Source: Polaribacter sejongensis
Lineage (GTDB): Bacteria; Bacteroidota; Bacteroidia; Flavobacteriales; Flavobacteriaceae
NCBI RefSeq assembly: GCF_038024065.1
Contig: NZ_CP150667.1
Coordinates: forward strand, 2,239,501 to 2,303,500
Reading direction: 5' to 3'
DNA: 64,000 nt
Both the position numbers and the translations under genes were made by a program. Below the pieces are notes generated by a model that was given only the letters and a program-made list of their open reading frames with translations, did not search any database and was not told the origin of the DNA. Positions 8,551 to 17,548 of this stretch are shown here, piece after piece (within the stretch, counting starts at the first letter, position 1; every line of letters starts with the position of its first letter).

Positions 8551-9618
8551 ATGAGTCATAATATAAAGCCAGGTGTTGCAACTGGATCAGAAGTTCAAGC
8601 TATTTTTAATTTTGCAAAAGAAAAAGGTTTTGCTTTACCAGCAGTAAACGTTATTGGATCTAACACTATTAACGGTGTTTTAGAAACAGCAAGAGATTTA
8701 AATGCTCCTGTAATTATTCAGTTTTCTAATGGTGGTGCACAATTTAATGCAGGAAAAGGTTTATCTAACGAAGGTGAAAAAGCTGCCATTGCTGGTGGTA
8801 TAGCTGGTGCAAAACATGTACATGAATTAGCAGTTGCTTATGGAGTGCCTGTTATTTTACATACAGATCACTGTGCTAAAAAATTATTACCTTGGATAGA
8901 CGGATTATTAGATGCTTCAGAAAAACATTTCGAAGAAACTGGTAAACCTCTTTATAGCTCTCACATGATCGATTTATCTGAAGAGCCTTTAGAAGAAAAC
9001 ATTGAGATTTGTAAAACATATTTAGCTCGTATGAGTAAAATGGGTATGACTTTAGAAATTGAATTAGGTATTACAGGTGGTGAAGAAGACGGTGTTGACA
9101 ACAGTGATGTTGATGAGTCTAAATTATACACACAACCAGAAGAAGTTGCTTATGCTTATGAAGAGCTTTCTAAAGTAAGTGATAAATTTACAATTGCTGC
9201 AGCTTTTGGTAACGTTCATGGTGTTTATAAACCAGGAAACGTAAAATTAACTCCAAAAATCTTAAAAAATTCTCAAGAATTTATTACTAAGAAATATGGT
9301 GTTGAAGAAAATCATATCGATTTTGTATTTCACGGAGGATCTGGTTCTACATTAGAAGAAATTAGAGAAGCTATTGGTTACGGTGTTATTAAAATGAACA
9401 TTGATACAGATATGCAATATGCTTTTATGAGCGGAATTAGAGATTATATGGGGGAAAAAGCAGATTATTTAAAATCTCAAATTGGAAGCCCTGATGGTCC
9501 TGAATCTCCAAACAAAAAATATTACGATCCAAGAAAATGGTTACGTGAAGGTGAAGCAACTTTCATTACACGTTTAAAACAAGCATTTTCTGACTTAAAC
9601 AACGTAGATACTTTATAA
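8551..9618 (+). CDS. fbaA: Class II fructose-bisphosphate aldolase
   Basis: 355 residues, the usual length for the class IIA (FbaA) type. Zinc ligands are visible: His in LHTDHCAKK (~residue 110), His in AAFGNVHGVY and His in FVFHGGSGS. The catalytic Asp is in HTDHC, and the EIELGITGGEEDGVDN segment is the class IIA signature. It splits fructose-1,6-bisphosphate into DHAP and glyceraldehyde-3-phosphate, and runs in reverse in gluconeogenesis together with the fbp product encoded at 36.3 kb. It is monocistronic: it has its own -7 element and a strong terminator. Confidence 0.97.
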   Translation: MSHNIKPGVATGSEVQAIFNFAKEKGFALPAVNVIGSNTINGVLETARDLNAPVIIQFSNGGAQFNAGKGLSNEGEKAAIAGGIAGAKHVHELAVAYGVPVILHTDHCAKKLLPWIDGLLDASEKHFEETGKPLYSSHMIDLSEEPLEENIEICKTYLARMSKMGMTLEIELGITGGEEDGVDNSDVDESKLYTQPEEVAYAYEELSKVSDKFTIAAAFGNVHGVYKPGNVKLTPKILKNSQEFITKKYGVEENHIDFVFHGGSGSTLEEIREAIGYGVIKMNIDTDMQYAFMSGIRDYMGEKADYLKSQIGSPDGPESPNKKYYDPRKWLREGEATFITRLKQAFSDLNNVDTL

Positions 9619-9640
9619 AAGCAATCTATAAAATACTTTT

Positions 9641-9677
9641 AAAAAGCACTTTGATTAAAATCAAAGTGCTTTTTTTA
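9641..9677 (+). terminator. Terminator after fba
   Basis: Long stem AAAAAGCACTTTGATT/AATCAAAGTGCTTTTT followed by T7; usable in both directions. Confidence 0.9.
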
Positions 9678-9719
9678 TGAGTTTAGAGATCAAAAAGGAT
9701 ACTTTTAATAAAAAACTTT

Positions 9720-9727
9720 TACATTTG
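9720..9727 (+). promoter_or_regulatory. Candidate -7 promoter element for accD
   Basis: TACATTTG matches TAnnTTTG exactly, 55 bp upstream of the accD start. No upstream TTG was found at the right spacing. Confidence 0.45.
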
Positions 9728-9782
9728 CGGTTCTAATTTTTTTTACATAAATTTAGAAACAACCTAAAACACAACAACTAGT

Positions 9783-10640
9783 ATGGCTTGGTTTAAAAGA
9801 ACGGATAAAGGAATACAGACTTCTACAGAAGATAAAAAAGACACTCCAAAAGGGTTATGGTACAAAACACCTAGTGGAAAAATAATAGATACAGAAGAAT
9901 TAAAAAGAAACTTATATGTAAGTCCAGAAGATGGTTACCATGTAAGAATAGGTAGTAAAGAATATTTCGAATTATTTTTTGATGAAAATAAATTTAAAGA
10001 ATTAGACGCAAACCTTACTTCTAAAGATCCTTTAAAATTTGAAGACACAAAAAAATATCCAGATAGATTAAAAGCTGCTCAAGAAAAAACAAAATTAAAC
10101 GACGCTGTTAGAACAGCCGTAGGATTGTCTTTAGGAAAAGAGATTGTAATTGCAGCCATGGATTTTGCTTTTATTGGTGGATCTATGGGATCTGTAGTAG
10201 GAGAAAAAATAGCAAGAGCTATCGATTACTCTATTAAAAACAAAATTCCATTTTTAATGATCTCTAAATCTGGAGGAGCAAGAATGATGGAAGCATCACT
10301 TTCATTAATGCAATTGGTAAAAACATCTGCAAAATTAGCACAATTAGCAGAAGTTAACATTCCATACATTTCTTTATGTACAGACCCAACAACAGGTGGT
10401 ACCACTGCATCTTATGCTATGTTAGGAGATATTAACATTGCAGAACCAAATGCATTAATTGCATTTGCAGGACCAAGAGTTGTAAAAGATACTACAGGTA
10501 AAGATTTGCCAGAAGGTTTCCAAAGATCAGAATTTGTTTTAGAACATGGTTTCTTAGATGCTATCTACGAGCGTAAGAACTTAAAAAAACAGATTAATTT
10601 ATATATCGACTTAATACAGAATATACCTGTTAGAGCATAA
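9783..10640 (+). CDS. accD: Acetyl-CoA carboxylase carboxyltransferase subunit beta
   Basis: 285 residues, with the crotonase-fold carboxyltransferase core. [15 protein letters not shown] and [20 protein letters not shown] are the family signatures, and AFAGPRVV and the [12 protein letters not shown] end are also conserved. It forms the carboxyltransferase with AccA to make malonyl-CoA for fatty acids. The N-terminal zinc ribbon has lost its ligands: where E. coli AccD has CxxC...CxxC, this protein has Thr29-Pro-Ser-Gly32 and Ser47-Pro-Glu-Asp50. The ribbon fold may remain without zinc. The gene stands alone with its own -7 element, and accA is not in the window. Confidence 0.96.
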   Translation: MAWFKRTDKGIQTSTEDKKDTPKGLWYKTPSGKIIDTEELKRNLYVSPEDGYHVRIGSKEYFELFFDENKFKELDANLTSKDPLKFEDTKKYPDRLKAAQEKTKLNDAVRTAVGLSLGKEIVIAAMDFAFIGGSMGSVVGEKIARAIDYSIKNKIPFLMISKSGGARMMEASLSLMQLVKTSAKLAQLAEVNIPYISLCTDPTTGGTTASYAMLGDINIAEPNALIAFAGPRVVKDTTGKDLPEGFQRSEFVLEHGFLDAIYERKNLKKQINLYIDLIQNIPVRA

Positions 10641-10657
10641 TTTAAAACTTCTTTATT

Positions 10658-10697
10658 AAAGGTTTAAAACCAAGTAACATCTTAGTTTTAAACCTTT
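10658..10697 (+). terminator. Hairpin after accD
   Basis: A perfect 13-bp stem AAAGGTTTAAAAC/GTTTTAAACCTTT lies 17 bp after the accD stop. The tail is not a clean T-run, so termination efficiency is uncertain. Confidence 0.5.
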
Positions 10698-10772
10698 AAA
10701 CAGATTGTTATACATATTACAAAGAGCTAAATAATGTATATATTTTACTATCTCAAATTAAAAAAATAGTCA

Positions 10773-10780
10773 TATATTTG
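10773..10780 (+). promoter_or_regulatory. Promoter -7 element for rpsO
   Basis: TATATTTG matches TAnnTTTG exactly. The predicted start is about 10786, leaving a leader of roughly 50 nt before rpsO. Confidence 0.6.
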
Positions 10781-10785
10781 CAGCT

Positions 10786-10804
10786 TCAATGAAAATATCA
10801 TTGA
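10786..10804 (+). promoter_or_regulatory. Hairpin at the 5' end of the rpsO leader
   Basis: TCAATGA-AAATA-TCATTGA makes a perfect 7-bp stem that begins at the predicted transcription start. S15 represses its own translation in several bacteria through leader structures that differ by lineage. This hairpin is a candidate for such a site, but it could equally be an mRNA 5'-end stabiliser. Confidence 0.35.
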
Positions 10805-10835
10805 TATACATAATAATCATTTAAATAATATTGGA

Positions 10836-11105
10836 ATGTATTTAACTAAAGAAGTAAAAGAAAGCATCTTCGAAAAACACGGTAAAGGAAAAAACGATAC
10901 TGGTTCTTCAGAAGGTCAAATTGCATTGTTTACACACAGAATTAACCATTTAACTGGACACTTAAAAAATAATCGTAAAGATTATAACACAGAGCGTTCA
11001 TTAGTAATGTTAGTTGGTAAGCGTAGAAGTTTATTAGATTATCTAAAGAAATCTGATATTTTAAGATATCGTGCAATTATTGCAGAATTAGGAATTAGAA
11101 AATAA
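10836..11105 (+). CDS. rpsO: 30S ribosomal protein S15
   Basis: 89 residues, the standard length. The conserved GKGKNDTGSSEGQIALFTHRI segment aligns with the S15 core, and HLKNNRKDYNTERSLVMLVGKRRSLLDYL is the 16S-binding helix pair. S15 is a primary binder of the 16S central domain. It is followed by its own terminator and then pnp, the classic rpsO-pnp order, but the ~280-bp gap with a terminator suggests partly separate expression. Confidence 0.98.
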   Translation: MYLTKEVKESIFEKHGKGKNDTGSSEGQIALFTHRINHLTGHLKNNRKDYNTERSLVMLVGKRRSLLDYLKKSDILRYRAIIAELGIRK

Positions 11106-11114
11106 TTCTTATAG

Positions 11115-11146
11115 AAAAGAGGGGCTATAAACGTTCCTCTTTTTTG
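11115..11146 (+). terminator. Terminator after rpsO
   Basis: Stem AAAAGAGG/CCTCTTTT (11115-11122 with 11136-11143) followed by a T-run. Confidence 0.8.
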
Positions 11147-11275
11147 TTTTTAAATTTTAAAGCATTCCTTTAGAATCGTAAAAAATGATTCTCACTAAAC
11201 CGAGAATAGAAAAAAGTATTAAATTCTGACTAACAAACAGAATCTATATAAAAAAGGTTAAATTAATTAGCCTCA

Positions 11276-11293
11276 TTCCTGCAAAGGCAGGAA
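11276..11293 (+). repeat. Hairpin TTCCTGC-AAAG-GCAGGAA upstream of pnp
   Basis: A perfect 7-bp GC-rich hairpin with an AAAG loop about 100 bp upstream of the pnp ATG. It could be a leader element; pnp autoregulates through a leader stem-loop in E. coli. It could also be a member of a dispersed short palindrome family. An A-run on its right side argues against a forward terminator. Confidence 0.4.
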
Positions 11294-11389
11294 AAAAAAT
11301 CAAAAATAGTAACAGCATTTTTGAATTTCCATTGCAACAACGTACAACAACGCAACAACAAACAAATTAAAAATTTAGAATTAAAATTT

Positions 11390-13624
11390 ATGATTCCAAA
11401 AGTATTTAGAGAGGTTATAGACCTTGGAGATGGAAGAACTATCTCATTAGAAACCGGTAAATTAGCAAAACAAGCACACGGTTCTGTTGTTGTTCAAATG
11501 GGTAAAGCAATGTTATTATGTACTGTAGTTTCTAACTACAAACAATCTGACGTTGATTTTTTACCACTTACAGTAGATTATAGAGAAAAATTTGCAGCTG
11601 CAGGTAGATATCCAGGTGGTTTCTTTAAAAGAGAAGCAAGACCAAGTGATGGAGAAGTATTAACAATGCGTCTAGTAGACCGTGTTTTACGTCCTTTATT
11701 CCCAAAAGATTATCACGCAGAAGTACAAGTAATGATCCAATTAATGTCTCATGATGATGACGTTATGCCAGATGCATTAGCAGGTTTAGCAGCATCAGCA
11801 GCTATTCAATTATCAGATTTCCCTTTCGAATGCCCTATCTCTGAAGCAAGAGTTGGTCGTATCAACGGACAATTTGTAATCAACCCAAACAGAGCACAAT
11901 TAGCAGAATCTGACATCGATATGATGATTGGAGCTTCTGCAGATTCTGTAATGATGGTTGAAGGTGAAATGGATGAAATTTCTGAAGAAGAAATGGCAGA
12001 AGCAATTAAATTTGCACATGAAGCTATTAAAATTCAGTGTGCTGCTCAAGTAAAATTAGCAGAAGCTTTCGGTAAGAAAGAAACTAGAATATACCAAGGA
12101 GAAAGAGAAGATGAAGAATTAGCAGCAAAAATAAATGACTTTTGTTACGACAAATGTTATGCTATCGCTAAAAAAGGAACATCTAAAGTAGAACGTACAA
12201 CTGCATTTGCTGAAGTAAAAGAAGAATTAAAAGCTTCTTTTACCGAAGAAGAATTAGCAGATTATGGAGATTTAGTTAGTAAATACTTCAACAAATCTCA
12301 AAAAGTAGCTGTTAGAGAATTAACTTTATCTGAAGGTTTACGTTTAGATGGAAGAAAAACAGACGAAATTAGACCTATTTGGTGTGAAGTAGATTATTTA
12401 CCATCTGTGCATGGTTCTTCTATCTTTACTCGTGGAGAAACTCAAGCTTTAGCAACTGTAACTTTAGGAACATCTAGAGATGCAATGAAAATAGATATGC
12501 CATCTTATGAAGGTGAAGAGAACTTCTATTTACACTATAACTTCCCTCCTTTTTGTACAGGTGAAGCTAGACCATTAAGAGGAACATCTCGTAGAGAAGT
12601 TGGTCATGGTAACTTAGCACAACGTGGTTTAAAAGGAATGATTCCTGCAGACTGTCCTTATACAGTAAGAGTAGTATCTGAAGTATTAGAATCTAACGGT
12701 TCTTCTTCTATGGCAACTGTTTGTGCTGGTACAATGGCGTTAATGGATGCAGGTGTTCAAATGATAAGACCAGTTTCTGGTATTGCAATGGGATTAATTT
12801 CTGATGGAGATCGTTACGCAGTTTTATCTGATATTTTAGGTGATGAAGATCACTTAGGAGATATGGACTTTAAAGTAACTGGTACTTCAGAAGGAATTAC
12901 TGCTTGTCAAATGGATATTAAAGTAAAAGGATTAGGATATGAGATTTTAGTGAATGCACTAAAACAAGCTCGTGAAGGTCGTTTACATATTTTAGGAAAA
13001 ATAACAGATACAATTGCAGGTGCTAACATAGAAGTTAAAGCACATGCACCTAAAATGGTTAATAGAAGAATACCTAATGAATTAATTGGTGCATTTATTG
13101 GACCAGGAGGTAAAAACATTCAAGAATTACAGAAAGAAACAGAAACTACAATTGTAATTACTGAAGATCCTGTAACAGAAGAAGGAATTATTGAAATTTT
13201 AGGTACTAAACCAGAAGGAATCGAAGCAGTTATTGCTAAGATTGAGTCTATGTTATTTAAACCAGAAAAAGGTTCTGTATACGAAGTAAAAGTTATCAAA
13301 ATGTTAGATTTTGGTGCTGTTGTAGAATATACTGAAGCTCCTGGTAACGAAGTTTTACTACACGTAAGTGAATTAGCTTGGGAACGTACAGATAATGTTT
13401 CTGATGTTGTTAAGATGGGAGATATTTTAGATGTAAAATACTTTGGTTTAGACCCAAGAACACGTAAGGAAAAAGTTTCTAGAAAAGCTATTTTACCAAA
13501 ACCAGAAGGTTTTGTAGAAAGACCACCTAGAGATGATAAACGTTCTGGTGGACGTGATAACAGAAGCAGAGATAATCGCGGACGTGATGACAGAAAACCT
13601 AGAGAACCAAGAAAAGAAGAATAA
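11390..13624 (+). CDS. pnp: Polyribonucleotide nucleotidyltransferase (PNPase)
   Basis: 744 residues from the ATG at 11390. The frame extends upstream to a TTG at 11321, but homologues begin at this MIPKVF-like segment. Two RNase PH cores are present: residues ~10-145 and, after a linking helical domain, ~305-530 ([15 protein letters not shown]). A KH domain with the GPGGKNIQ loop follows at ~570, then an S1 domain with [18 protein letters not shown]. The last ~35 residues are an Arg/Asp/Gly-rich tail ([16 protein letters not shown]), common in Bacteroidetes PNPases. It degrades RNA 3'-5' phosphorolytically. Confidence 0.97.
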   Translation: MIPKVFREVIDLGDGRTISLETGKLAKQAHGSVVVQMGKAMLLCTVVSNYKQSDVDFLPLTVDYREKFAAAGRYPGGFFKREARPSDGEVLTMRLVDRVLRPLFPKDYHAEVQVMIQLMSHDDDVMPDALAGLAASAAIQLSDFPFECPISEARVGRINGQFVINPNRAQLAESDIDMMIGASADSVMMVEGEMDEISEEEMAEAIKFAHEAIKIQCAAQVKLAEAFGKKETRIYQGEREDEELAAKINDFCYDKCYAIAKKGTSKVERTTAFAEVKEELKASFTEEELADYGDLVSKYFNKSQKVAVRELTLSEGLRLDGRKTDEIRPIWCEVDYLPSVHGSSIFTRGETQALATVTLGTSRDAMKIDMPSYEGEENFYLHYNFPPFCTGEARPLRGTSRREVGHGNLAQRGLKGMIPADCPYTVRVVSEVLESNGSSSMATVCAGTMALMDAGVQMIRPVSGIAMGLISDGDRYAVLSDILGDEDHLGDMDFKVTGTSEGITACQMDIKVKGLGYEILVNALKQAREGRLHILGKITDTIAGANIEVKAHAPKMVNRRIPNELIGAFIGPGGKNIQELQKETETTIVITEDPVTEEGIIEILGTKPEGIEAVIAKIESMLFKPEKGSVYEVKVIKMLDFGAVVEYTEAPGNEVLLHVSELAWERTDNVSDVVKMGDILDVKYFGLDPRTRKEKVSRKAILPKPEGFVERPPRDDKRSGGRDNRSRDNRGRDDRKPREPRKEE

Positions 13625-13645
13625 TTTCTTTTTTTAATTGATATT

Positions 13646-13677
13646 AAAAATCGCCAATTAATTTTGGCGATTTTTTT
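13646..13677 (+). terminator. Terminator after pnp
   Basis: Stem AAAAATCGCCAA/TTGGCGATTTTT followed by a T-run, 21 bp after the stop. Confidence 0.9.
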
Positions 13678-13725
13678 GGTTTATAGGGTATTTATAGAAT
13701 GCTTTTATTTTCTTTGCACTCGACA

Positions 13726-14850
13726 ATGAATTTACAACATATTACATATTTATCTTTAGGAACAAACCAAGGAAATAAACTTGAGAACCTACAAAATGCT
13801 ATCAATTTGATAGATGATGGCATTGGAGGTATTCAAAAAATATCATCTATATACAAAACTCCGGCTTGGGGATTTGATGGAGACGATTTTTTTAATATTT
13901 GTATAAAAGTAGTTACTAATTTAGAACCAGAAATTTTAATAGATTCTTTATTAAAAATAGAGAATAAATTAGGAAGACAACGCAGTGCTATAGAAGGATA
14001 TCAAAACAGAAATATAGACATCGATGTTTTATTATTCGATAATGAAATAATCTTGTCTAAAGCATTGATAGTACCCCATTCTAAAATGTTACAGCGAAAA
14101 TTTGTAATGCTTCCATTGGCAGAAATAGCTGCATCTACAATTCATCCTGTAGAAAAAAAAGAAATTGCAGTTTGTTTACAAGGTTGTGATGATTCATCAG
14201 AAATTCAGAAATTAAATGAAATTTTAGAAAGACCTATTCCTATTTCAGAAAAGTATAATTATATTGCTATTGAGGGGAACATTGGAGCTGGTAAAACAAC
14301 TTTAGCCAACTTACTCTCTAACGAATTTAATGCCAAAATGGTACTAGAACGTTTTGCAGACAACCCTTTTCTCCCTAAATTTTACGAAGATAAAGAACGA
14401 TATGCATTTCCTTTAGAAATGAGTTTTTTGGCAGATAGATATCAACAATTAAGCGATGATTTAGCGCAGTTCGACTTATTTAAGAGCTTCATTATATCAG
14501 ATTACTATATTTTTAAATCTTTAATTTTTGCACAAGTAACATTACAAAAAGAAGAGTATTTATTATACAGAAAAATGTTTGATTTAATGTACAAAGAAAT
14601 AACAAAACCAGATTTATATATCTATTTATTTCAGAATACAGAACGCCTTTTAGAAAATATAAAAAAAAGAGGAAGAGCTTATGAGCAAAAAATTGAACCA
14701 GATTACCTAAAACAGATTCATAATGGCTACAGAAATTTTATTAAGACCGAAAAAAGTTTAAATTTACAAGTAATAGACGTTTCAGATATGGATTTTCTTA
14801 ATAATCAAGATGATTACAAGAACATTGTTAACAAAATAAAGCAATTCTAA
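13726..14850 (+). CDS. folK: HPPK (FolK) fused to a deoxynucleoside kinase
   Basis: 374 residues from the ATG at 13726; an in-frame ATG at 13699 would add nine residues that do not look like the domain start. Residues ~1-150 are 6-hydroxymethyl-7,8-dihydropterin pyrophosphokinase (YLSLGTNQGNKLENLQ, then a QNRNIDIDVLLFD metal-binding motif). Residues ~180-374 are a deoxynucleoside kinase with the P-loop GNIGAGKTT, the ERF and SFLADRYQQ segments and a KKRGRAYE lid. The first half acts in folate synthesis; the second would phosphorylate salvaged deoxynucleosides. One continuous frame joins them with no frameshift sign. Such fusions are recurrent in Bacteroidetes. Confidence 0.9.
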   Translation: MNLQHITYLSLGTNQGNKLENLQNAINLIDDGIGGIQKISSIYKTPAWGFDGDDFFNICIKVVTNLEPEILIDSLLKIENKLGRQRSAIEGYQNRNIDIDVLLFDNEIILSKALIVPHSKMLQRKFVMLPLAEIAASTIHPVEKKEIAVCLQGCDDSSEIQKLNEILERPIPISEKYNYIAIEGNIGAGKTTLANLLSNEFNAKMVLERFADNPFLPKFYEDKERYAFPLEMSFLADRYQQLSDDLAQFDLFKSFIISDYYIFKSLIFAQVTLQKEEYLLYRKMFDLMYKEITKPDLYIYLFQNTERLLENIKKRGRAYEQKIEPDYLKQIHNGYRNFIKTEKSLNLQVIDVSDMDFLNNQDDYKNIVNKIKQF

Positions 14851-14861
14851 AAAAAAATATA

Positions 14862-14869
14862 TATTTTTG
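14862..14869 (+). promoter_or_regulatory. Promoter -7 element for the OmpA-like gene
   Basis: TATTTTTG, an exact TAnnTTTG match 46 bp upstream of the ATG at 14916. No TTG was found at normal spacing. Confidence 0.5.
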
Positions 14870-14915
14870 CGGGAATCATTCCCCTGTAATATTTAAAACA
14901 AAAAATCAAATTAAA

Positions 14916-16433
14916 ATGAGGAGAATTATACTATTTATTCTATTGAGCAGTACTATTGTAGCTCAATCATTCGGTCAATCTACCGAAAAAAACATCATAA
15001 ACACAGACAGTACCGAAGTAAAAGGTAAGGACATTATTAAAGACAATAACACCTGGGCAATTGGTGGTGGTTTTAGTAATTTTATCATGCATGGAGATTT
15101 ACGTTCTATTGCAGTTGCTGATGACTCTAATTATTGGAATTTCGGTGGTTATATTTATGTAGATAAAATGTTCAACCCAATATTAGGTTTAGAACTTAAA
15201 GCTACCTATACTAAAATGTCTGGAGGAGTACAATCTTTCTCAAACGGATATTCCGTTAGGTATGTATCACCAGATAATAAAATTAGTGATGCTGACTTAC
15301 GCTTTGAAGGTCGATCTTACGGTGCTGAGTTAAATTTAATTGTAAGTTTAACAAATATGTTTAAAAGAGAGTCTACTAAATGGCATGCTGCTGGATATTT
15401 TGGAGTTGGATATCATCAATATGATTCTGCTCTTTATAAAATGGATCCAACAGGAGCAACACCAGATGAACTTTTAGTTGACTTTGGTTACAACGCTGAT
15501 AGAAATAGTGTAAATGAAGCAAGTTCTATCTTTTTATCTGCACAACTAGGTGTGAAAAGAAAAATAAGTAGAAGATTAGATCTTGAGTTTAGAACAGGAA
15601 TGTATTTTAATAATGAAGATCATTTAGATGCAGCTGTTTCTGATAAACAAACTTGGGAAAGCTTTTTTGTTACTAGTTTAGGTGTGGTTTTTAAATTAGG
15701 AAAGAAAAAAGAATACATTATATGGGCTGCTGAAGAAGCTCCTGGAGCACAATTTAAAATTGTTGATACAGATAACGATGGTGTAATGGATGAATTAGAT
15801 GTAGAGCCAAACACACCAAAAGGTGCAATGGTATATGGTAACGGTCAGGCTGTAGATACAGACGGAGATGGTTTACCAGATTACAAAGATAAATGTCCTT
15901 TGGAATATGGACCATTATCAAATGAAGGTTGTCCTTTAAATATAGATACAGACGGAGACGGTGTAATGGATGCAAAAGATTTATGTCCTAATACTCCAGG
16001 TCCAGTAGAAAATAGAGGTTGTCCTAAACAAGAAGCAGTAGCTCCTGTTAACATTACGCAACAAATTGGATTGTTAGCAACTAGTATTTATTTTGATACT
16101 AATAAGGATGATATTAAATTAATTTCTTATAGTACTATTGATCAAATTATTACATTGATGAAAAAAATACCAGATGTAAAATTCGTAATTGAAGGTCATA
16201 CAGATGATAGAAATAGTGACAGATACAACTTGTACTTATCTCAAAGAAGAACTGAAAGTGTTAGAAAATACATGATTAAGAGAGGTATATCAAGTGATAG
16301 ACTAAAACCAGTAGGTTATGGAGAGTCTAGACCTAAATTCTCTAATGAGAATGCAGGTGGAAGACAATTAAACAGAAGGGTAGAAATTAAACCTATTGAT
16401 GCAATAGGTGAGGTAGAAAGAATTGATGAATAA
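14916..16433 (+). CDS. OmpA-family protein with thrombospondin type 3 repeats
   Basis: 505 residues with a signal peptide ending near AQSFGQ. Residues ~40-255 form an OmpA-like N-terminal beta-barrel. Residues ~275-375 hold three calcium-binding TSP type-3-like repeats (DTDNDGVMDELD, DTDGDGLPDYKDKCP, DTDGDGVMDAKDLCPNTPGP). Residues ~385-500 form the peptidoglycan-binding OmpA C-terminal domain (IYFDTNKDDI, IEGHTDDR, LSQRRTESVRKYM, GYGESRP, NRRVEI). It should anchor the outer membrane to peptidoglycan and is typically abundant in Flavobacteria. It is monocistronic with its own promoter and terminator. Confidence 0.92.
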   Translation: MRRIILFILLSSTIVAQSFGQSTEKNIINTDSTEVKGKDIIKDNNTWAIGGGFSNFIMHGDLRSIAVADDSNYWNFGGYIYVDKMFNPILGLELKATYTKMSGGVQSFSNGYSVRYVSPDNKISDADLRFEGRSYGAELNLIVSLTNMFKRESTKWHAAGYFGVGYHQYDSALYKMDPTGATPDELLVDFGYNADRNSVNEASSIFLSAQLGVKRKISRRLDLEFRTGMYFNNEDHLDAAVSDKQTWESFFVTSLGVVFKLGKKKEYIIWAAEEAPGAQFKIVDTDNDGVMDELDVEPNTPKGAMVYGNGQAVDTDGDGLPDYKDKCPLEYGPLSNEGCPLNIDTDGDGVMDAKDLCPNTPGPVENRGCPKQEAVAPVNITQQIGLLATSIYFDTNKDDIKLISYSTIDQIITLMKKIPDVKFVIEGHTDDRNSDRYNLYLSQRRTESVRKYMIKRGISSDRLKPVGYGESRPKFSNENAGGRQLNRRVEIKPIDAIGEVERIDE

Positions 16434-16453
16434 TTAATAAATCTATCATATAT

Positions 16454-16488
16454 AAAAAAGAGGCTACTTAGGTAGTCTCTTTTTTTTT
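16454..16488 (+). terminator. Terminator after the OmpA-like gene
   Basis: Stem AGAGGCTAC/GTAGTCTCT (one G-T pair) with a TTAG loop and a T-run of about ten. Confidence 0.85.
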
Positions 16489-16587
16489 GTAGATATCTAG
16501 CATTCTAAAGCAAGAACTCTTTATAAGAATAAGCAAGATATTAGACTAGCAAGTATATATTTAACCACCATATATTTTACAAAACCA

Positions 16588-17055
16588 ATGAATGAAACAA
16601 ACTTAACCACTGAAATTAAAACTGAACCGAATATTGGAAATCGATTTGCTGCTGGAATAGTAGATTATATAATAATTTTTGGAGTAACTTTCTTTTTAGT
16701 TTTCACACTTGGAGAACCGAATGATGCAGGTGGATATTCATTAAATGGTTTACCCGGATTAATACCAATAGTTTTTTGGCTGATTATGACTGTTGGGCTT
16801 GAAGTTGGTTTCGGAGCAACAGCTGGAAATTATTTAGTTGGACTAAAACCAATTCCGAAAAGCGGAACAAACCGAAAGTTAACTTTTAAAGAATCTTTTA
16901 AAAGACATTTGCTTGACCCAATTGATATGTTATTTTTTGGATTGGTTGGAATTGTAACAATTAAAAATACAGAATTAAATCAAAGAGTTGGAGATTTGTG
17001 GGCAAAAACGATTGTTGTACCGATTAAATCTTTGTCAGAAATAAAAATGAGATAA
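16588..17055 (+). CDS. RDD-family membrane protein
   Basis: 155 residues. The N-terminal motif RFAAGIVDYII contains the Arg and Asp that define the RDD family. Three to four hydrophobic segments follow (roughly 22-45, 58-80, 105-125), and the C-terminus carries the usual LNQRVGDLWAKTIVV ending with a second Asp. RDD proteins are integral inner-membrane proteins; some have been linked to Na+/H+ exchange, but the role here is unknown. It sits alone between the OmpA gene and the converging gldC, and shows no functional link to either. Confidence 0.8.
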   Translation: MNETNLTTEIKTEPNIGNRFAAGIVDYIIIFGVTFFLVFTLGEPNDAGGYSLNGLPGLIPIVFWLIMTVGLEVGFGATAGNYLVGLKPIPKSGTNRKLTFKESFKRHLLDPIDMLFFGLVGIVTIKNTELNQRVGDLWAKTIVVPIKSLSEIKMR

Positions 17056-17157
17056 TGTAAATACTACCATGAAAAGGTACTTGTCAACAAAAATAGACTG
17101 TATCCTTTTAAACTAGAAATACTAACCATTTACTTAATACTAGTACTTATTAGAACA

Positions 17158-17195
17158 AAAAAAGGTTGTCCAATTAACATGGACAACCTTTATTC
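17158..17195 (-). terminator. Terminator for gldB-gldC
   Basis: An 11-bp perfect stem AAAGGTTGTCC/GGACAACCTTT. On the minus strand it is followed by TTTTTTGTT, so it ends the gld transcript; on the plus strand the tail is weaker. Confidence 0.8.
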
Positions 17196-17215
17196 TTTTA
17201 AATAATAAGTAGTAT

Positions 17216-17548
17216 TTATTTCAGCTCTAGTTTCTCTGCAAAATAATCACAAAAGTCACGCATAGTAGCACTCATTTTTTGATCATCGGTTGCACGTTCA
17301 AATGAATCTGCCATAGATACTAATGTCTGATGATAAAACTGCTTCATTTCATCTACAGGCATCTCTTTTGTCCATAGATCCATTCGTAAAGTATCTTTTT
17401 TCTTATGATCCCAAACAGAAATCATAATGGCTTTAGATTCTTCATTATCTATACCACCATCTTTTGCTGTCCAGTAAATTTCTTCTGGAACTTTGTTTTC
17501 ATCTAAACCAATTTCAAAATTAATTTGTGAATTATGTTTTATTGACAT
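17216..17548 (-). CDS. gldC: Gliding motility protein GldC
   Basis: 110 residues, the usual GldC length, with no signal peptide. It has the family pattern INFEIGLDENKVPEEIYWTA, WDHKKKDTLRMDLWTKEMPVDEM and an acidic C-terminal helix. In Flavobacterium johnsoniae, gldC is needed for efficient gliding but is not absolutely essential. It overlaps the gldB stop by one base, so gldB-gldC is a coupled operon as in other Flavobacteria. Confidence 0.93.
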   Translation of the reverse strand: MSIKHNSQINFEIGLDENKVPEEIYWTAKDGGIDNEESKAIMISVWDHKKKDTLRMDLWTKEMPVDEMKQFYHQTLVSMADSFERATDDQKMSATMRDFCDYFAEKLELK

